DNA of 64,000 nt from Hymenobacter properus (GCF_015694735.1 NZ_JADQDP010000002.1:558001-622000), one strand, 5' to 3'; shown: positions 39,301 through 46,996, counted from the stretch's first letter. Translations and numbers: made by a program. Notes: a model not told the origin generated them from the letters alone.

Positions 39301-40543
39301 CAGCCAGACCACCCTGGCCAACTGGCGCACCGTGAACAGCGCCAGCTACGACCAAAACAGCGTGCAGGCGGCTCCCCAGTTCACCGACCCTACCACCGGC
39401 AACCTGCTGCCCCTGAACCAGGCCCTCGACGGCGCTGGCACCGGGGCGCTGCTGGCCCGCGTGCCGCGCGACATTGTGGGCGTGCTGCGCCCGGCCGTGC
39501 CCGACCCCGGCGCCTACGAAATGACCGTGGTGCCCAACGACGTGGCAGTGGTGAGCATCAACGCCCCCACTACAACGGGCGTGCTCGGCACCAACCCGGT
39601 CACGGTCACCATTCGCAACGATGGCACGGCCACGCTGACCGCCGTCACGCTGAGCTACACGGTGACCAACGGCGCCACGCCGGCCGCCAACTCCCAAACC
39701 TTCACCGGCCTGAACCTGGGCTACCGCGCCACCCAGCAGCTGAGCTTCAGCACGCCCATCACCTTGGCGCAAGTGGGCACCTTCACGCTCACCGTCACCG
39801 GCAGCTTGCCCAACGGCCAGCCCGATGGCTACGCCGCCAACAACAGCCAAACCATCACCTTCGACCAAATTCAGCCGCCGAACGACGAGCCCTGCAACGC
39901 CATTGCCCTCACCGGCCAGCTCAACGGTTCCACTGTTAACTGCACCACCAGCGTTAGCGGCGGCATCATCAATTCGCTCCCCACCTGCTCGGGCGCGCAG
40001 CTGCCCAAGGATGCCTGGTTCACCTGGACGCCCACCGTTAGCAACCCCACGCTGTATTTCGGCGGCAATGCGGCCGGCCTGGTGCGCGTGTTCACGGCCG
40101 CTACCTGCACCACCGGATTTGTGCAGGTGGCCTGCCGCGCCAGCACTGGCCCCAACACCAGCCTGGGCGCCGTGGCCTTCACTGGCCTCACCGCCGGCAC
40201 GCAGTACTACCTGGCCGTGAGCGGCTATGCCAGCAGCGACCCCACTGGCCCCTTCACCATCGGCCTCACGCCCCTCGGCACCCGCCCGCAAACCAACGCC
40301 GCCGCCCTCGCGGTGTTTCCCAACCCCACGGCCACTGGCGCCTTCACCCTGCGCCTGACCGACGGCAGCGCCCGCACCGGCCGCCTCCAGCTGCTCAACG
40401 CGCTGGGCCAGGCCGTGCGCACCCAAGAGCTGACCGCCGCATCTGAGCAACAAGTAAGCACCCGCGGCCTGGCCCCGGGCCTCTACACCCTGCTGGTGCA
40501 GGCCGGCACCGAAACGCTGACCCGCAAAGTGGTGGTGGAATAA
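36308..40543 (+). CDS. Giant parallel beta-helix T9SS protein, internally duplicated
   Basis: 1,411 residues from ATG at 36308, which gives a signal peptide (LALLLSGPAALAQ); the frame is open upstream to 35855 but overlaps the kinase gene region. Two homologous halves each start G-YTIN--QP---TNF--F--A-AAL---GVSGPV and go on with right-handed parallel beta-helix repeats (e.g. NRITFNGNGRTLQF, ITGNTVQGGYYGISVMGN, RYYHNTIDIND, and YNGLAMIG, RYYHNTVSLDQ). Each half is followed by a CARDB-like module (DVAVLSIDA, DVAVVSINA). Then come a Cys-containing module (PCNAIALTGQ, about 1190-1310) and a T9SS type A tail (AVFPNPTATGAFTLRL). It is adhesin- or polysaccharide-binding-like; no lyase catalytic residues could be assigned. 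Confidence 0.88.
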   Translation: MAETTTLPRPARWYRLGGALLALLLSGPAALAQLSGAYTINDAQPTGGTNFASFSAAAAALTTSGVSGPVTFSVSGGPYTEQLRLPVITGSSATNRITFNGNGRTLQFLSATAAEPATVSLNGADYVTVNNLNVMSGATAGWGIQLVNNADNNVVSNCTVTSGVAFNCGGIVSGAAATSITAAGATANQNVTITGNTVQGGYYGISVMGNTVAAPTPGVVISNNTVRDFYQYGIYAGYLTAPRITGNEATRPTATSVTTYYGIYLTTGVSGAAVERNRLHTAYAPGTSGVSYGIFVGTGAAATATSTNDVVNNLVYDISSAGATFGIYNNSSAYARYYHNTIDINDPTTQSVNSSYGFYQLLGPNVEFLNNIVRISKGGGMPQFAVYVSTLSAGSTISNYNDLSGQGANFITGAYNQTSFPTLAAWKTANNGAFDQASTNAEPGFENVATGNLRPTASPLDGKGTPLARVPQDFTGTTRSSTAPDLGAYEFTPPALDVAVLSIDALAPPLTAGPRPVVTTILNNGTTALTSVRLQYVLNGGTPVAQTFTLSNLAPGTSQSLTFTTPAQLVVGADTLTVTASLPNGQPDANATNNARTTVAYTALRGTYTINQQQPASATNFVNFGTAAAALNGGGVSGPVRLNVLNGPYTGPFVLGIIPGVSATDTVVVDGGAAKQSIVYNGTVAQSAAISLLDTDFVTLQNLTIDVAGAVGANVTYGTGVQVQGAAENNRIANCVILASLTTTSGGCIGISVAPGSSGTLVPLGNATNLRVTGNVISGGYNGLAMIGVSSSSRAAGFRAIGNEVRDFYQRGIDVENSTGARVSGNNVHRTNRSVVIAFYGIYGFNNLASVVESNRIHDSFSGAPTNGANASAYGIYYTANSGVLGLENDVINNVVYNFTGFGIDYGIYNSSTGYTRYYHNTVSLDQTSYIGTSGCYGFYQTGVANLIDFRNNLISVTRGGTGNKYALYFGTVGSTITSDYNDLYVSGTTNFTGYYGSSQTTLANWRTVNSASYDQNSVQAAPQFTDPTTGNLLPLNQALDGAGTGALLARVPRDIVGVLRPAVPDPGAYEMTVVPNDVAVVSINAPTTTGVLGTNPVTVTIRNDGTATLTAVTLSYTVTNGATPAANSQTFTGLNLGYRATQQLSFSTPITLAQVGTFTLTVTGSLPNGQPDGYAANNSQTITFDQIQPPNDEPCNAIALTGQLNGSTVNCTTSVSGGIINSLPTCSGAQLPKDAWFTWTPTVSNPTLYFGGNAAGLVRVFTAATCTTGFVQVACRASTGPNTSLGAVAFTGLTAGTQYYLAVSGYASSDPTGPFTIGLTPLGTRPQTNAAALAVFPNPTATGAFTLRLTDGSARTGRLQLLNALGQAVRTQELTAASEQQVSTRGLAPGLYTLLVQAGTETLTRKVVVE
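36411..39530 (+). repeat. Internal duplication of the beta-helix gene, about 1.7 kb units
   Basis: The unit opening near 36411 (GAYTIN) recurs near 38120 (GTYTIN), about 1,710 bp later, and both end in a CARDB-like segment (near 37795 and 39538). The two copies are recognisably related in protein but diverged in DNA, so the duplication is old. Confidence 0.75.
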
Positions 40544-40554
40544 GTCGGCCCCGG

Positions 40555-40630
40555 CATTCTCATAAAAAAACCCGGAAGGGCTTCCGCACGGTGTTGTGCG
40601 AAAGTCCTTCCGGGTTTTTTTATGAGAATG
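40555..40630. terminator. Long bidirectional terminator with 25-bp perfect arms
   Basis: The arm 40555-40579 (cattctcataaaaaaacccg + gaagg) is exactly mirrored at 40606-40630. The enclosed 26 nt also contain cgcac/gtgcg. A7 and T7 tracts flank the GC stem, so it should terminate both the plus-strand beta-helix gene and the minus-strand ppx gene. Confidence 0.9.
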
Positions 40631-40662
40631 CAGTTGCTCCGCCCTACAGCAGCTGCCGACGC

Positions 40663-41619
40663 TTAGCGACCCAGCATCTCGGCCAGCACACCTTCCTTCA
40701 GGGCATAGGCCGAAGTGCGAATGCGCGTGATTTCGGTGATGCCCAGCACGTAGTCGATGAGCACGGCCGCCACCACCAGCATGTCGGCCCGCATGGGCAG
40801 GATGCCGGGCAGGGCCAAGCGCTGCTCGTGGTTGCCGCTCAGCAAGTGGCGGTAGCTCTCCTGGAAGCTGCTCAGGGCCAGTTCGGTGCTGGGCGGCAGC
40901 TCGCTTTCGGTGCGCAGGCGGCCGAGCTGCATGTCGGCCAGGCTGTCGAAGCTGCCCGAAGCGCCCACTAGGCCCGTGGGGCGGTAGCGCTGCACGGCCT
41001 GCACCAGCGGCGCCAGCACCGTGGCCAGATACTGCTGCTCAGCTTCCACGGCGGCGGCCGGAAACACGCCGCTGGGGTCGGGGAAGAACTTGTCGAGCAG
41101 GCGCTGGGCGCCGATTTCGAAGCTTTGCTTCCAGAAAATGGTGGTTTGGTTGGCGATGATAAACTCCACCGAGCCCCCGCCGATGTCCATAATCAGCTGC
41201 GGCTCCTGGCCCAAATCCACGGCCTGCCGCACGCCTTCACAAATCAGCTCGGCCTCCCGCTCGCCGGGAATAACGTTGACCTGAATGCCGGTTTGCTCGA
41301 AGATGTCGCGCACCAGGTCGGGCCCGTTTTTGGTCACGCGCATGGCGCTGGTGGCCGTGGCGCGAATTTCCTGCGCCTGGTGCAGCTCGATTTCCTCTTT
41401 GAAACCGGCCAATGTGTGCAAGGCCCGCGCATACGGCTCGGACGCAATGATGCCTTTGCTGATGCCGCCCTCGCCGAGGCGCACGCCGGCTTTGGTGCGC
41501 AGCAGGATGTGGGGCTTGCCGTCGGGCTGGTCGGGCATTTCCACGATGAGCAGGTGGAAGGTGTTGGTGCCCATGTCGATAAGGGCGACGCGGCGGCGGT
41601 GGCTGGTGGTTTGGTGCAT
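40663..41619 (-). CDS. Ppx/GppA-family phosphatase
   Basis: A 318-residue ASKHA-fold enzyme (exopolyphosphatase or guanosine pentaphosphate phosphohydrolase family). The phosphate-1 motif is LIDMGTNTFHLLIVEM (about residues 14-29), TATSAMRVTKNGPDLV follows, and phosphate-2 is LIMDIGGGSVEFII (about 145). The length is that of the short two-domain form, without the C-terminal HD domain of full Ppx. ATG at 41619 was chosen because MHQTTSHRRRVALIDMG is a normal family start; the frame is open to 41799. It would act on polyphosphate and/or (p)ppGpp in the cytoplasm. Confidence 0.9.
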   Translation of the reverse strand: MHQTTSHRRRVALIDMGTNTFHLLIVEMPDQPDGKPHILLRTKAGVRLGEGGISKGIIASEPYARALHTLAGFKEEIELHQAQEIRATATSAMRVTKNGPDLVRDIFEQTGIQVNVIPGEREAELICEGVRQAVDLGQEPQLIMDIGGGSVEFIIANQTTIFWKQSFEIGAQRLLDKFFPDPSGVFPAAAVEAEQQYLATVLAPLVQAVQRYRPTGLVGASGSFDSLADMQLGRLRTESELPPSTELALSSFQESYRHLLSGNHEQRLALPGILPMRADMLVVAAVLIDYVLGITEITRIRTSAYALKEGVLAEMLGR

Positions 41620-41722
41620 GAAGAAAATGGGGGGCGAAAGCGGCCGGGTGTCGGATGCTTGGTAGCAAACAGCTCGAAGGTTCGCCCGCTTTCTACGTAA
41701 CTTCCGGCGCAAGTAAGGCGCC

Positions 41723-42025
41723 ATGGCTGATAAAAAAATGGTTTCGACGAAGAAGTGCCCGGCTTGCCAGCAGTGGTCGCACTGGCAGCAGCTGGCCACC
41801 GACCGGTGCGAGCACTGCGGCGCGCTACTGGACCCGCGCGCTCACGCCGATGCCCAGCAACGAGTGGCCCAGGAGCAGCAAAAAGGCGGCATCGAGCTAA
41901 TTGAAATCGGGCCCGAAGACAAGGGGCTCGTGTGGTTTTTCAAGACCATTATCCGCAGCGGGCAGTTGCTGTTCATTGCCATCCTGGGGTTCATCGTGTG
42001 GCTGGTGACGGCTATTGCGGGCTGA
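41723..42025 (+). CDS. Small zinc-ribbon membrane protein
   Basis: A 100-residue protein. The N-terminal part has a four-Cys zinc ribbon, CPAC (12-15) and CEHC (29-32). A polar linker (about 37-64) is followed by a single C-terminal transmembrane helix (about 72-97, SGQLLFIAILGFIVWLVTAI). Function unknown. It is one base from the next membrane-protein ORF, so they are probably cotranslated. Confidence 0.75.
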   Translation: MADKKMVSTKKCPACQQWSHWQQLATDRCEHCGALLDPRAHADAQQRVAQEQQKGGIELIEIGPEDKGLVWFFKTIIRSGQLLFIAILGFIVWLVTAIAG

Positions 42026-42026
42026 G

Positions 42027-42389
42027 ATGCGGGTGCCGGCTGTGCTCTGCCACCCGCTGTTTGGGGCCAGTGCCCTGCTGTACAGCAGCATTCAGCTAAA
42101 CAAGCGCTGGCTGCATTGGCCGCTGCCAGCTTGGTTCACTTCCTACCTAAGCGACGTACTGTGTTTGCCCTTGGTACTGAGCCTGGCCCTGGCTGCGCAC
42201 CAACTGGTGTATGGCCGCCGTGCCACGCTGCCCGGCACCTGGGTGCTGGCGGCCTGGGCCGGCGTGGCGCTGTGGTTCGAAGCCCTGCTGCCGCGGTGGT
42301 CTGCCCGCGCCGTTGCCGACCCGTGGGACGTGCTGGCCTACGCCGCGGGCGCCATCGTCTTCCACCGCTGGCTGAACAAACCTAGCTAA
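42027..42389 (+). CDS. Small polytopic membrane protein, unknown function
   Basis: A 120-residue hydrophobic protein with three to four predicted transmembrane segments (e.g. LSDVLCLPLVLSLALAAHQL, WVLAAWAGVALWFEAL, DVLAYAAGAIVFHRW). The C-terminal DPWDVLAYAAGA pattern resembles VanZ-like or teicoplanin-resistance-like small proteins, but the match is weak. ATG at 42027 follows the previous stop by one base. It converges with the methyltransferase gene, only 13 bp away. Confidence 0.7.
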   Translation: MRVPAVLCHPLFGASALLYSSIQLNKRWLHWPLPAWFTSYLSDVLCLPLVLSLALAAHQLVYGRRATLPGTWVLAAWAGVALWFEALLPRWSARAVADPWDVLAYAAGAIVFHRWLNKPS

Positions 42390-42402
42390 CCGCCGGCCCG
42401 CG

Positions 42403-43287
42403 CTAGGTGGCAAACCGGCAGAACGTGCCCAGCGGCAGCCGGCGCTGGCCGGCGTCGTGCAGGTAAATCTCGCCCAGTTCGCGCACGGCTTTTTCGCCCG
42501 GGAAAATGGCGGTGGTCAGGTTGTCGAGAATCAGGGCCGAGAAGCCCAGCGAGTACAGGTTCACCACGAAGAAATGGTCCTCGGGGTCGAGCAACTGCTG
42601 GCTGAGCTTGAGCATTTCGTTCAATTCGTCTTCGAGCTGCCACTTCTCGCCATTGGGGCCGCGGCCGTAGGCGGGCGGGTCGAGGATGAGGCCCTGGTAC
42701 TTGCTGCCGCGCTTCACTTCGCGCCGCACGTACTTCATGGCGTCTTCCACCAGCCAGCGCACGCCGTCGAGCTGGCTGGCGTCCATGTTGTCGCGGGCCC
42801 AGAAGTTCACCTGCTTCACCGAGTCGAGGTGCGTCACGTCGGCCCCGGCGGCGCGGGCGGCCAGCGTGGCCGCGCCGGTGTAGGCAAACAGGTTGAGCAC
42901 GCGCGGCAGCTTGGCGCGGCGCTTCCGGGTCTGGTTATAAATGAACTGCCAGTTGGGGTCTTGCTCCGGAAACAGTCCCACGTGCTTAAACGACGACAGG
43001 CCGAGGCGGAATTTCAGCCGCAGCCCATCGGGCCGCTCGTAGGCAATCACCCACTGCTCGGGCATGCTGGGCTTGAGGCGCCACTGGCCTTTTTCGGTGC
43101 TGCCGGCCGCGCGCACAAAGGCGGCATCGGCACGTTCCCATTCTTTGAGCGGCAGGTGTGGGTCCCAGATGGCCTGGGGCTCGGGGCGGGCCAGCACGTA
43201 CTTGCCGAAGCGCTCCAGCTTCTGGAAGTTGCCGGAATCAATCAGCTCGTAGTCGGGCCAGGGCGAGGTGGTGAGGAATTCGTACAT
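42403..43287 (-). CDS. Class I SAM-dependent methyltransferase, RlmI/RlmK-like
   Basis: A 294-residue protein. The SAM-binding motif I is VLNLFAYTGAATLAARAAGADVTHLD (about residues 130-155, with acidic VTHLDSVKQ), followed by YQGLILDPPAYGRGPNGE, the catalytic-loop DPPxYG of 23S rRNA (cytosine-C5/guanine) methyltransferases. It lacks the N-terminal PUA domain of full RlmI. ATG at 43287 was chosen; the frame is open to 43392. An exact TAnnTTTG element lies 10 bp upstream. Confidence 0.88.
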   Translation of the reverse strand: MYEFLTTSPWPDYELIDSGNFQKLERFGKYVLARPEPQAIWDPHLPLKEWERADAAFVRAAGSTEKGQWRLKPSMPEQWVIAYERPDGLRLKFRLGLSSFKHVGLFPEQDPNWQFIYNQTRKRRAKLPRVLNLFAYTGAATLAARAAGADVTHLDSVKQVNFWARDNMDASQLDGVRWLVEDAMKYVRREVKRGSKYQGLILDPPAYGRGPNGEKWQLEDELNEMLKLSQQLLDPEDHFFVVNLYSLGFSALILDNLTTAIFPGEKAVRELGEIYLHDAGQRRLPLGTFCRFAT

Positions 43288-43297
43288 AAGCAGGCTG

Positions 43298-43305
43298 CAA
43301 AGGTA
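43298..43305 (-). promoter_or_regulatory. Putative -7 promoter element of the methyltransferase gene
   Basis: On the minus strand TACCTTTG matches TAnnTTTG exactly, 10 bp upstream of the ATG, giving a leader of only a few bases. Confidence 0.45.
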
Positions 43306-43406
43306 GGGGCAGGGGCGGGCAGGGCGTGTCCGCGGGGCACCCTGTCCTTTCAAACCTGGCTTCCGTATTGCAGCCGAAGCCTCTCCACCCATTTCCTTTT
43401 TTCGCC

Positions 43407-43895
43407 ATGGCCGAAATTCCCCGCCTGCTCGACCAGCTCCGCCGCGCTTTTGACGGCGACCCGTGGTGCGGCCCTTCTTTGCTGACCAATCTGGAAGGCA
43501 TCACCGCCGCTCAGGCGGCTCAACATCCCATCCCAAGCGCCCACAGCATCTGGGAAATCGTGGTGCACGTGGCCAACTGGACGGCCATCGTGCGCCGCCG
43601 CATTGCCGACAACAAGCCCCTGCAACCCGGCGACGCCCAAGACTGGCCCGCCCTGCCCGCCGAACTAAGCGCAGCCAGTTGGCAGCACACCCTAACCGCA
43701 TTGCGCACGGCGCAGCAACAGTTGCTGGCGTTCGTAGAAACCTTGCCCGACGCAGAGCTGGGCCGCACCATCGGGGCCACGTTTGAGCCGCCGCAGGGTG
43801 GGAGCTACACCACCCACCAAATGCTGCACGGCGTGGCCCAGCACTACCTCTACCACGGGGGCCAAATTGCGCTGCTTCGCAAGCTGCTGAAGTAG
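43407..43895 (+). CDS. DinB-family protein
   Basis: A 162-residue four-helix-bundle protein. The pattern SIWEIVVHVANWTAIVRRRI (about 48-67) contains the first His of the metal site, and HQMLHGVAQHYLYHGGQIALLRKLL (about 137-161) contains the other two in HGVAQHYLYHGGQ. DinB/YfiT proteins are metal-dependent, often thiol-transferase-like, and their substrates are mostly unknown. ATG at 43407 was chosen; the frame is open upstream to 43326. Confidence 0.85.
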   Translation: MAEIPRLLDQLRRAFDGDPWCGPSLLTNLEGITAAQAAQHPIPSAHSIWEIVVHVANWTAIVRRRIADNKPLQPGDAQDWPALPAELSAASWQHTLTALRTAQQQLLAFVETLPDAELGRTIGATFEPPQGGSYTTHQMLHGVAQHYLYHGGQIALLRKLLK

Positions 43896-44023
43896 CTTGG
43901 TGGTGTCCGCAGTAGGCGGCTTCCTAGGCAATAATCCAGCAGGGCGGCCTACTTGGTGAGGCTAACAGCCCGGTTCATCGAACCACCCGTACCCGCCTGC
44001 AACCCCAATACTAGCTTTACCGG

Positions 44024-45862
44024 ATGCTTACAGCTCTTCCCTGGAAAACCTTTCTCCTGGCTTTCATGCTGCTGCTCAATGCCTGCTCCTCGCCGGGGCA
44101 GGAGGTAGGGGCACCGCCACCCGTGCAGGATTCTACGTTCGGGCCGCTCACGCCGCGTCGCATTGTCTCCACCGAGCCGCTGCGCCGCGGCCGCGTGCTC
44201 GACCGCAACGACTCGGTGCTTGTGGCCACGCGTCCCGTATACATCCTCACCCTTCCGCAGCGCCCGCCGCTCGATTCGCTAAAGCTCAGCAGCCTGCTTG
44301 GCTGGCGCGACAGCCTGCTCTGGCACCGTATTGAGGCCGCCCTGCCCTACGAAGGCGCCCGGCCCAAAGGCGGCGTAAAGCTGCTGCTGACCAACGCCGA
44401 GGCCCAAAAAATTCAGGATAACCAAAAGGACTGGCCCATGCTGAAGCTGGAGCAGCGCACCCTGCGCAGCTACACCACAAGCACCGGCGCGCCCGTGCTG
44501 GGCTACGCCTACAGCAACGCGCAGTCCTTCCTAAACCTGATTCAACGCTACCGGCGCGGTCGGTTCTACCGGGTGCGTAACGGCGGCGTCGAAACCTACT
44601 ACAATGGCCTGCTCAACGGCCACCGCGGCTACGCCCACCCACTCGTCGATACGCTGGGCCAGCCCCACGGCACCTGGGCTGCCGACACGGCCTTCCAGCA
44701 AGGCCAGGATATTCATTTGACCATTGATGCCAACCTGCAGGCCTACGCCGAGAAGCTGCTGGCCGGCCGCAAAGGCTACCTCGTGGCCCTCGACCCGCGC
44801 ACCGGCGAGGTGCTGGCGGCGGTGTCGGCGCCCACGTTTGCGCCCGGCGTCCTCACCGCGCCCGACCGCGCCGGCACCCGCCGCAAGCTGGTCGAAAACG
44901 AAGACATGCCGCTGCTCAACCGCTCGGCCACACTGGCCAACCCGCCCGGCTCGGTGTTCAAGCTGGTGAACGCGGCCGTGGCCCTGCAGCTGGGCGCCAT
45001 CCAGCCCACCACCGGGTTCCGCTGCGACCAGTCGCTCATCAACTGCGTGCACCATCATCCGGTGCCTCGCAACCTCACCATTGCCCTGCAGTACAGCTGC
45101 AACCCTTATTTCTACCAGGTGATGCGCAAGCTCATCGAACACGTACCTGATAGCCTGGTGGCCGACACCACTACCGCCCGCCACCGCAACCTGGCCGCCT
45201 GGCAGCGCTACGCCAAGTCCTTCGGTCTTGACACGTTATTGGGCGTCGATTTGCCCCGCGAGCAGGCAGGCTTTCTGCCCACACCCGCCTTCTACGACAA
45301 GGCCCGCCGCACCCGCTACTGGAAATTTCGCTCCATCTACTCGCTCAGCGTAGGGCAGGGCGAAATCAACCTCACCGGCCTGCAAATGGCCAATATGATG
45401 GCCATCATCGCCAACCGCGGGTGGTACTACACGCCGCATTTTGTGCGTAGCGTGGGTGATGGCGGCCCGCTGCCGCGCTTCCTCGAAAAGCACCATACGC
45501 TCATCGACAGCGCCAACTTCGAAGCCTTGGTACCCGGCATGAAAGCCGTGATGCAACGCGGCGGCACCGCCGCCACCTCCAACCTGGCCGATGTAGGCAT
45601 CACCATTGCCGGCAAAACCGGCACCGTGCAAAACGACGAGGGCGACGACCACGCCACCTTCGTCGGCTTCGCCCCCGCCGACAACCCTAAAATCGCCATC
45701 GCCGTGTACCTCGAAAATGCCGGCTTCGGGGCCACGGCTGCTGCCCCCGTTGCAGCCCTGGTCATCGAAAAACACCTGCGCGGCAGCATCGCGCCCAAGC
45801 GCAAGCACTGGGAACGGCGCATGAAATACCGCGGTTTGGCTTACGAACGGGAGCACCGGTAG
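44024..45862 (+). CDS. Penicillin-binding transpeptidase with lipoprotein-like N terminus
   Basis: A 612-residue class B PBP of the PBP2/MrdA type, which cross-links peptidoglycan by D,D-transpeptidation. The catalytic triad is visible: S310-V-F-K313 (PPGSVFKL), S368-C-N370 (YSCN) and K531-T-G (GKTGT). The N-terminal pedestal has RGRVLDRNDSVLVATRPVYIL (about 56-75). Instead of a normal transmembrane anchor it begins with a short hydrophobic segment ending LLLNAC (Cys 21), a lipobox-like site, so it may be an anchored lipoprotein. dapF follows 184 bp downstream. A near-consensus -7 element (TAGCTTTA) lies 4 bp before the ATG. Confidence 0.9.
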   Translation: MLTALPWKTFLLAFMLLLNACSSPGQEVGAPPPVQDSTFGPLTPRRIVSTEPLRRGRVLDRNDSVLVATRPVYILTLPQRPPLDSLKLSSLLGWRDSLLWHRIEAALPYEGARPKGGVKLLLTNAEAQKIQDNQKDWPMLKLEQRTLRSYTTSTGAPVLGYAYSNAQSFLNLIQRYRRGRFYRVRNGGVETYYNGLLNGHRGYAHPLVDTLGQPHGTWAADTAFQQGQDIHLTIDANLQAYAEKLLAGRKGYLVALDPRTGEVLAAVSAPTFAPGVLTAPDRAGTRRKLVENEDMPLLNRSATLANPPGSVFKLVNAAVALQLGAIQPTTGFRCDQSLINCVHHHPVPRNLTIALQYSCNPYFYQVMRKLIEHVPDSLVADTTTARHRNLAAWQRYAKSFGLDTLLGVDLPREQAGFLPTPAFYDKARRTRYWKFRSIYSLSVGQGEINLTGLQMANMMAIIANRGWYYTPHFVRSVGDGGPLPRFLEKHHTLIDSANFEALVPGMKAVMQRGGTAATSNLADVGITIAGKTGTVQNDEGDDHATFVGFAPADNPKIAIAVYLENAGFGATAAAPVAALVIEKHLRGSIAPKRKHWERRMKYRGLAYEREHR

Positions 45863-45903
45863 GCATGGGGAAGCAGAGAATTAAAACATCAGGCCTAATA
45901 GAA

Positions 45904-46005
45904 GAACGTCATGCCGAGCGCAGCCGAGGCATCTCGCTCGAATCGTTGCCACGGTTGAATTTCTGCGGCAAGCAAGATGCCTCGGCTGCGCTCGGCATGA
46001 CGTTC
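45904..46005. repeat. Intergenic palindrome, GAGCGCAGC family, copy 2
   Basis: Perfect 31-bp arms at 45904-45934 (starting gaacgtcatgccgagcgcag) and 45975-46005 flank a 40-nt loop. The first 17 bases from gtcatgccgagcgcagc match the arm of copy 1 almost exactly. The element lies between the PBP gene and dapF. Confidence 0.85.
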
Positions 46006-46020
46006 TGTTTGGTGCAGCGT

Positions 46021-46028
46021 TATTTTTG
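46021..46028 (+). promoter_or_regulatory. Putative -7 promoter element of dapF
   Basis: TATTTTTG matches TAnnTTTG exactly, 18 bp before the dapF ATG and 15 bp after the palindrome. This suggests that dapF has its own promoter. Confidence 0.45.
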
Positions 46029-46046
46029 TGGGTCAATTCTCAACTC

Positions 46047-46850
46047 ATGCACTTTCATAAATACCAGGGCACCGGCAACGACTTCGTCATGATTGACGAC
46101 CGCGCCCGCCAGTTCGACGAAACCGACCAGCCGCGCATTGCCCGCCTCTGCGACCGTCGCTTTGGCATCGGCGCCGACGGCCTCATCCTGCTGCGCAACA
46201 AGCCGGATTTCGACTTCGAGATGGTGTACTTCAACGCCGACGGCCGCCCCAGCTCCATGTGCGGCAACGGCGGCCGCTGCACCGTGGCCTTTGCCAAATA
46301 CCTTGGCCTCATCGGCGACGAAACCCATTTCCTGGCCGTGGACGGCCCCCACGACGCCCGCATCGAAGCCGACGGTACCGTGCGCCTCAAGATGATTGAC
46401 GTGAACCCCGCCATCGAAGCCGAGGTAGGGGAGGAGGGTGATGTGTTCCTGCACACCGGGTCGCCCCACCACATCCACTTCCTCGACCCCGAAGAAGGCC
46501 ACAAGTTGGCCGAGTTCGACGTGTACGGCGCCGGCCACGACATCCGCTACGACCAGGCCTACGACCCCGCCGGCACCAACGTCAACTTTGTGGAGATGCC
46601 CGCCGACCCTGCCCACGCCTGGCCCGTGCGCACCTACGAGCGCGGCGTAGAAAACGAAACCCTAAGCTGCGGCACCGGCGTCACGGCCGTAGCGCTGGCC
46701 GCCTCGCAGCGCGGCGCAGCATCGCCCGTGCGTCTGCAAACCATGGGCGGCGAGCTGCAGGTATCCTTCGACCAACGCGCCGATGGCGGCTTCACCAACG
46801 TGTGGCTGAGTGGCCCGGCTACGCGCGTGTTTAGCGGCGATGTAGATTAA
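46047..46850 (+). CDS. dapF: Diaminopimelate epimerase
   Basis: Converts LL- to meso-diaminopimelate for lysine and peptidoglycan synthesis. It has 267 residues, the usual length. Motifs are FHKYQGTGNDFVMIDD, FGIGADGLILL, MCGNGGRCTVAF with the first catalytic Cys, and ETLSCGTGVTAVAL with the second. ATG at 46047 gives the family start MHFHKYQG; the frame is open to 46026. A palindromic repeat lies on each side of the gene (45904 and 46859). Confidence 0.96.
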   Translation: MHFHKYQGTGNDFVMIDDRARQFDETDQPRIARLCDRRFGIGADGLILLRNKPDFDFEMVYFNADGRPSSMCGNGGRCTVAFAKYLGLIGDETHFLAVDGPHDARIEADGTVRLKMIDVNPAIEAEVGEEGDVFLHTGSPHHIHFLDPEEGHKLAEFDVYGAGHDIRYDQAYDPAGTNVNFVEMPADPAHAWPVRTYERGVENETLSCGTGVTAVALAASQRGAASPVRLQTMGGELQVSFDQRADGGFTNVWLSGPATRVFSGDVD

Positions 46851-46858
46851 GATTAACG

Positions 46859-46958
46859 TGCCATCTGTCATCCTGAGCGCAGCGAAGGCCCTCCTCACGC
46901 AAGGAAATCTATCCAAACGTGAGAATGGCCTTCGCTGCGCTCAGGATGACAGATGGCA
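46859..46958. repeat. Intergenic palindrome, GAGCGCAGC family, copy 3
   Basis: Perfect 32-bp arms at 46859-46890 (starting tgccatctgtcatcctgagc) and 46927-46958 with a 36-nt loop. The arm carries gtcatcctgagcgcagcgaagg, related to copies 1 and 2 through GTCATnCnGAGCGCAGC but with another outer part. Confidence 0.85.
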
Positions 46959-46996
46959 TTTAGTATGACGTTTTTGTTAAGTATTATTTATAAATA

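Noticed and set aside
45904..46958. The dapF-flanking palindromes as terminators
   Set aside because: The stems have no T-run on either side and share sequence with an unrelated site at 18496, so a dispersed repeat fits better.
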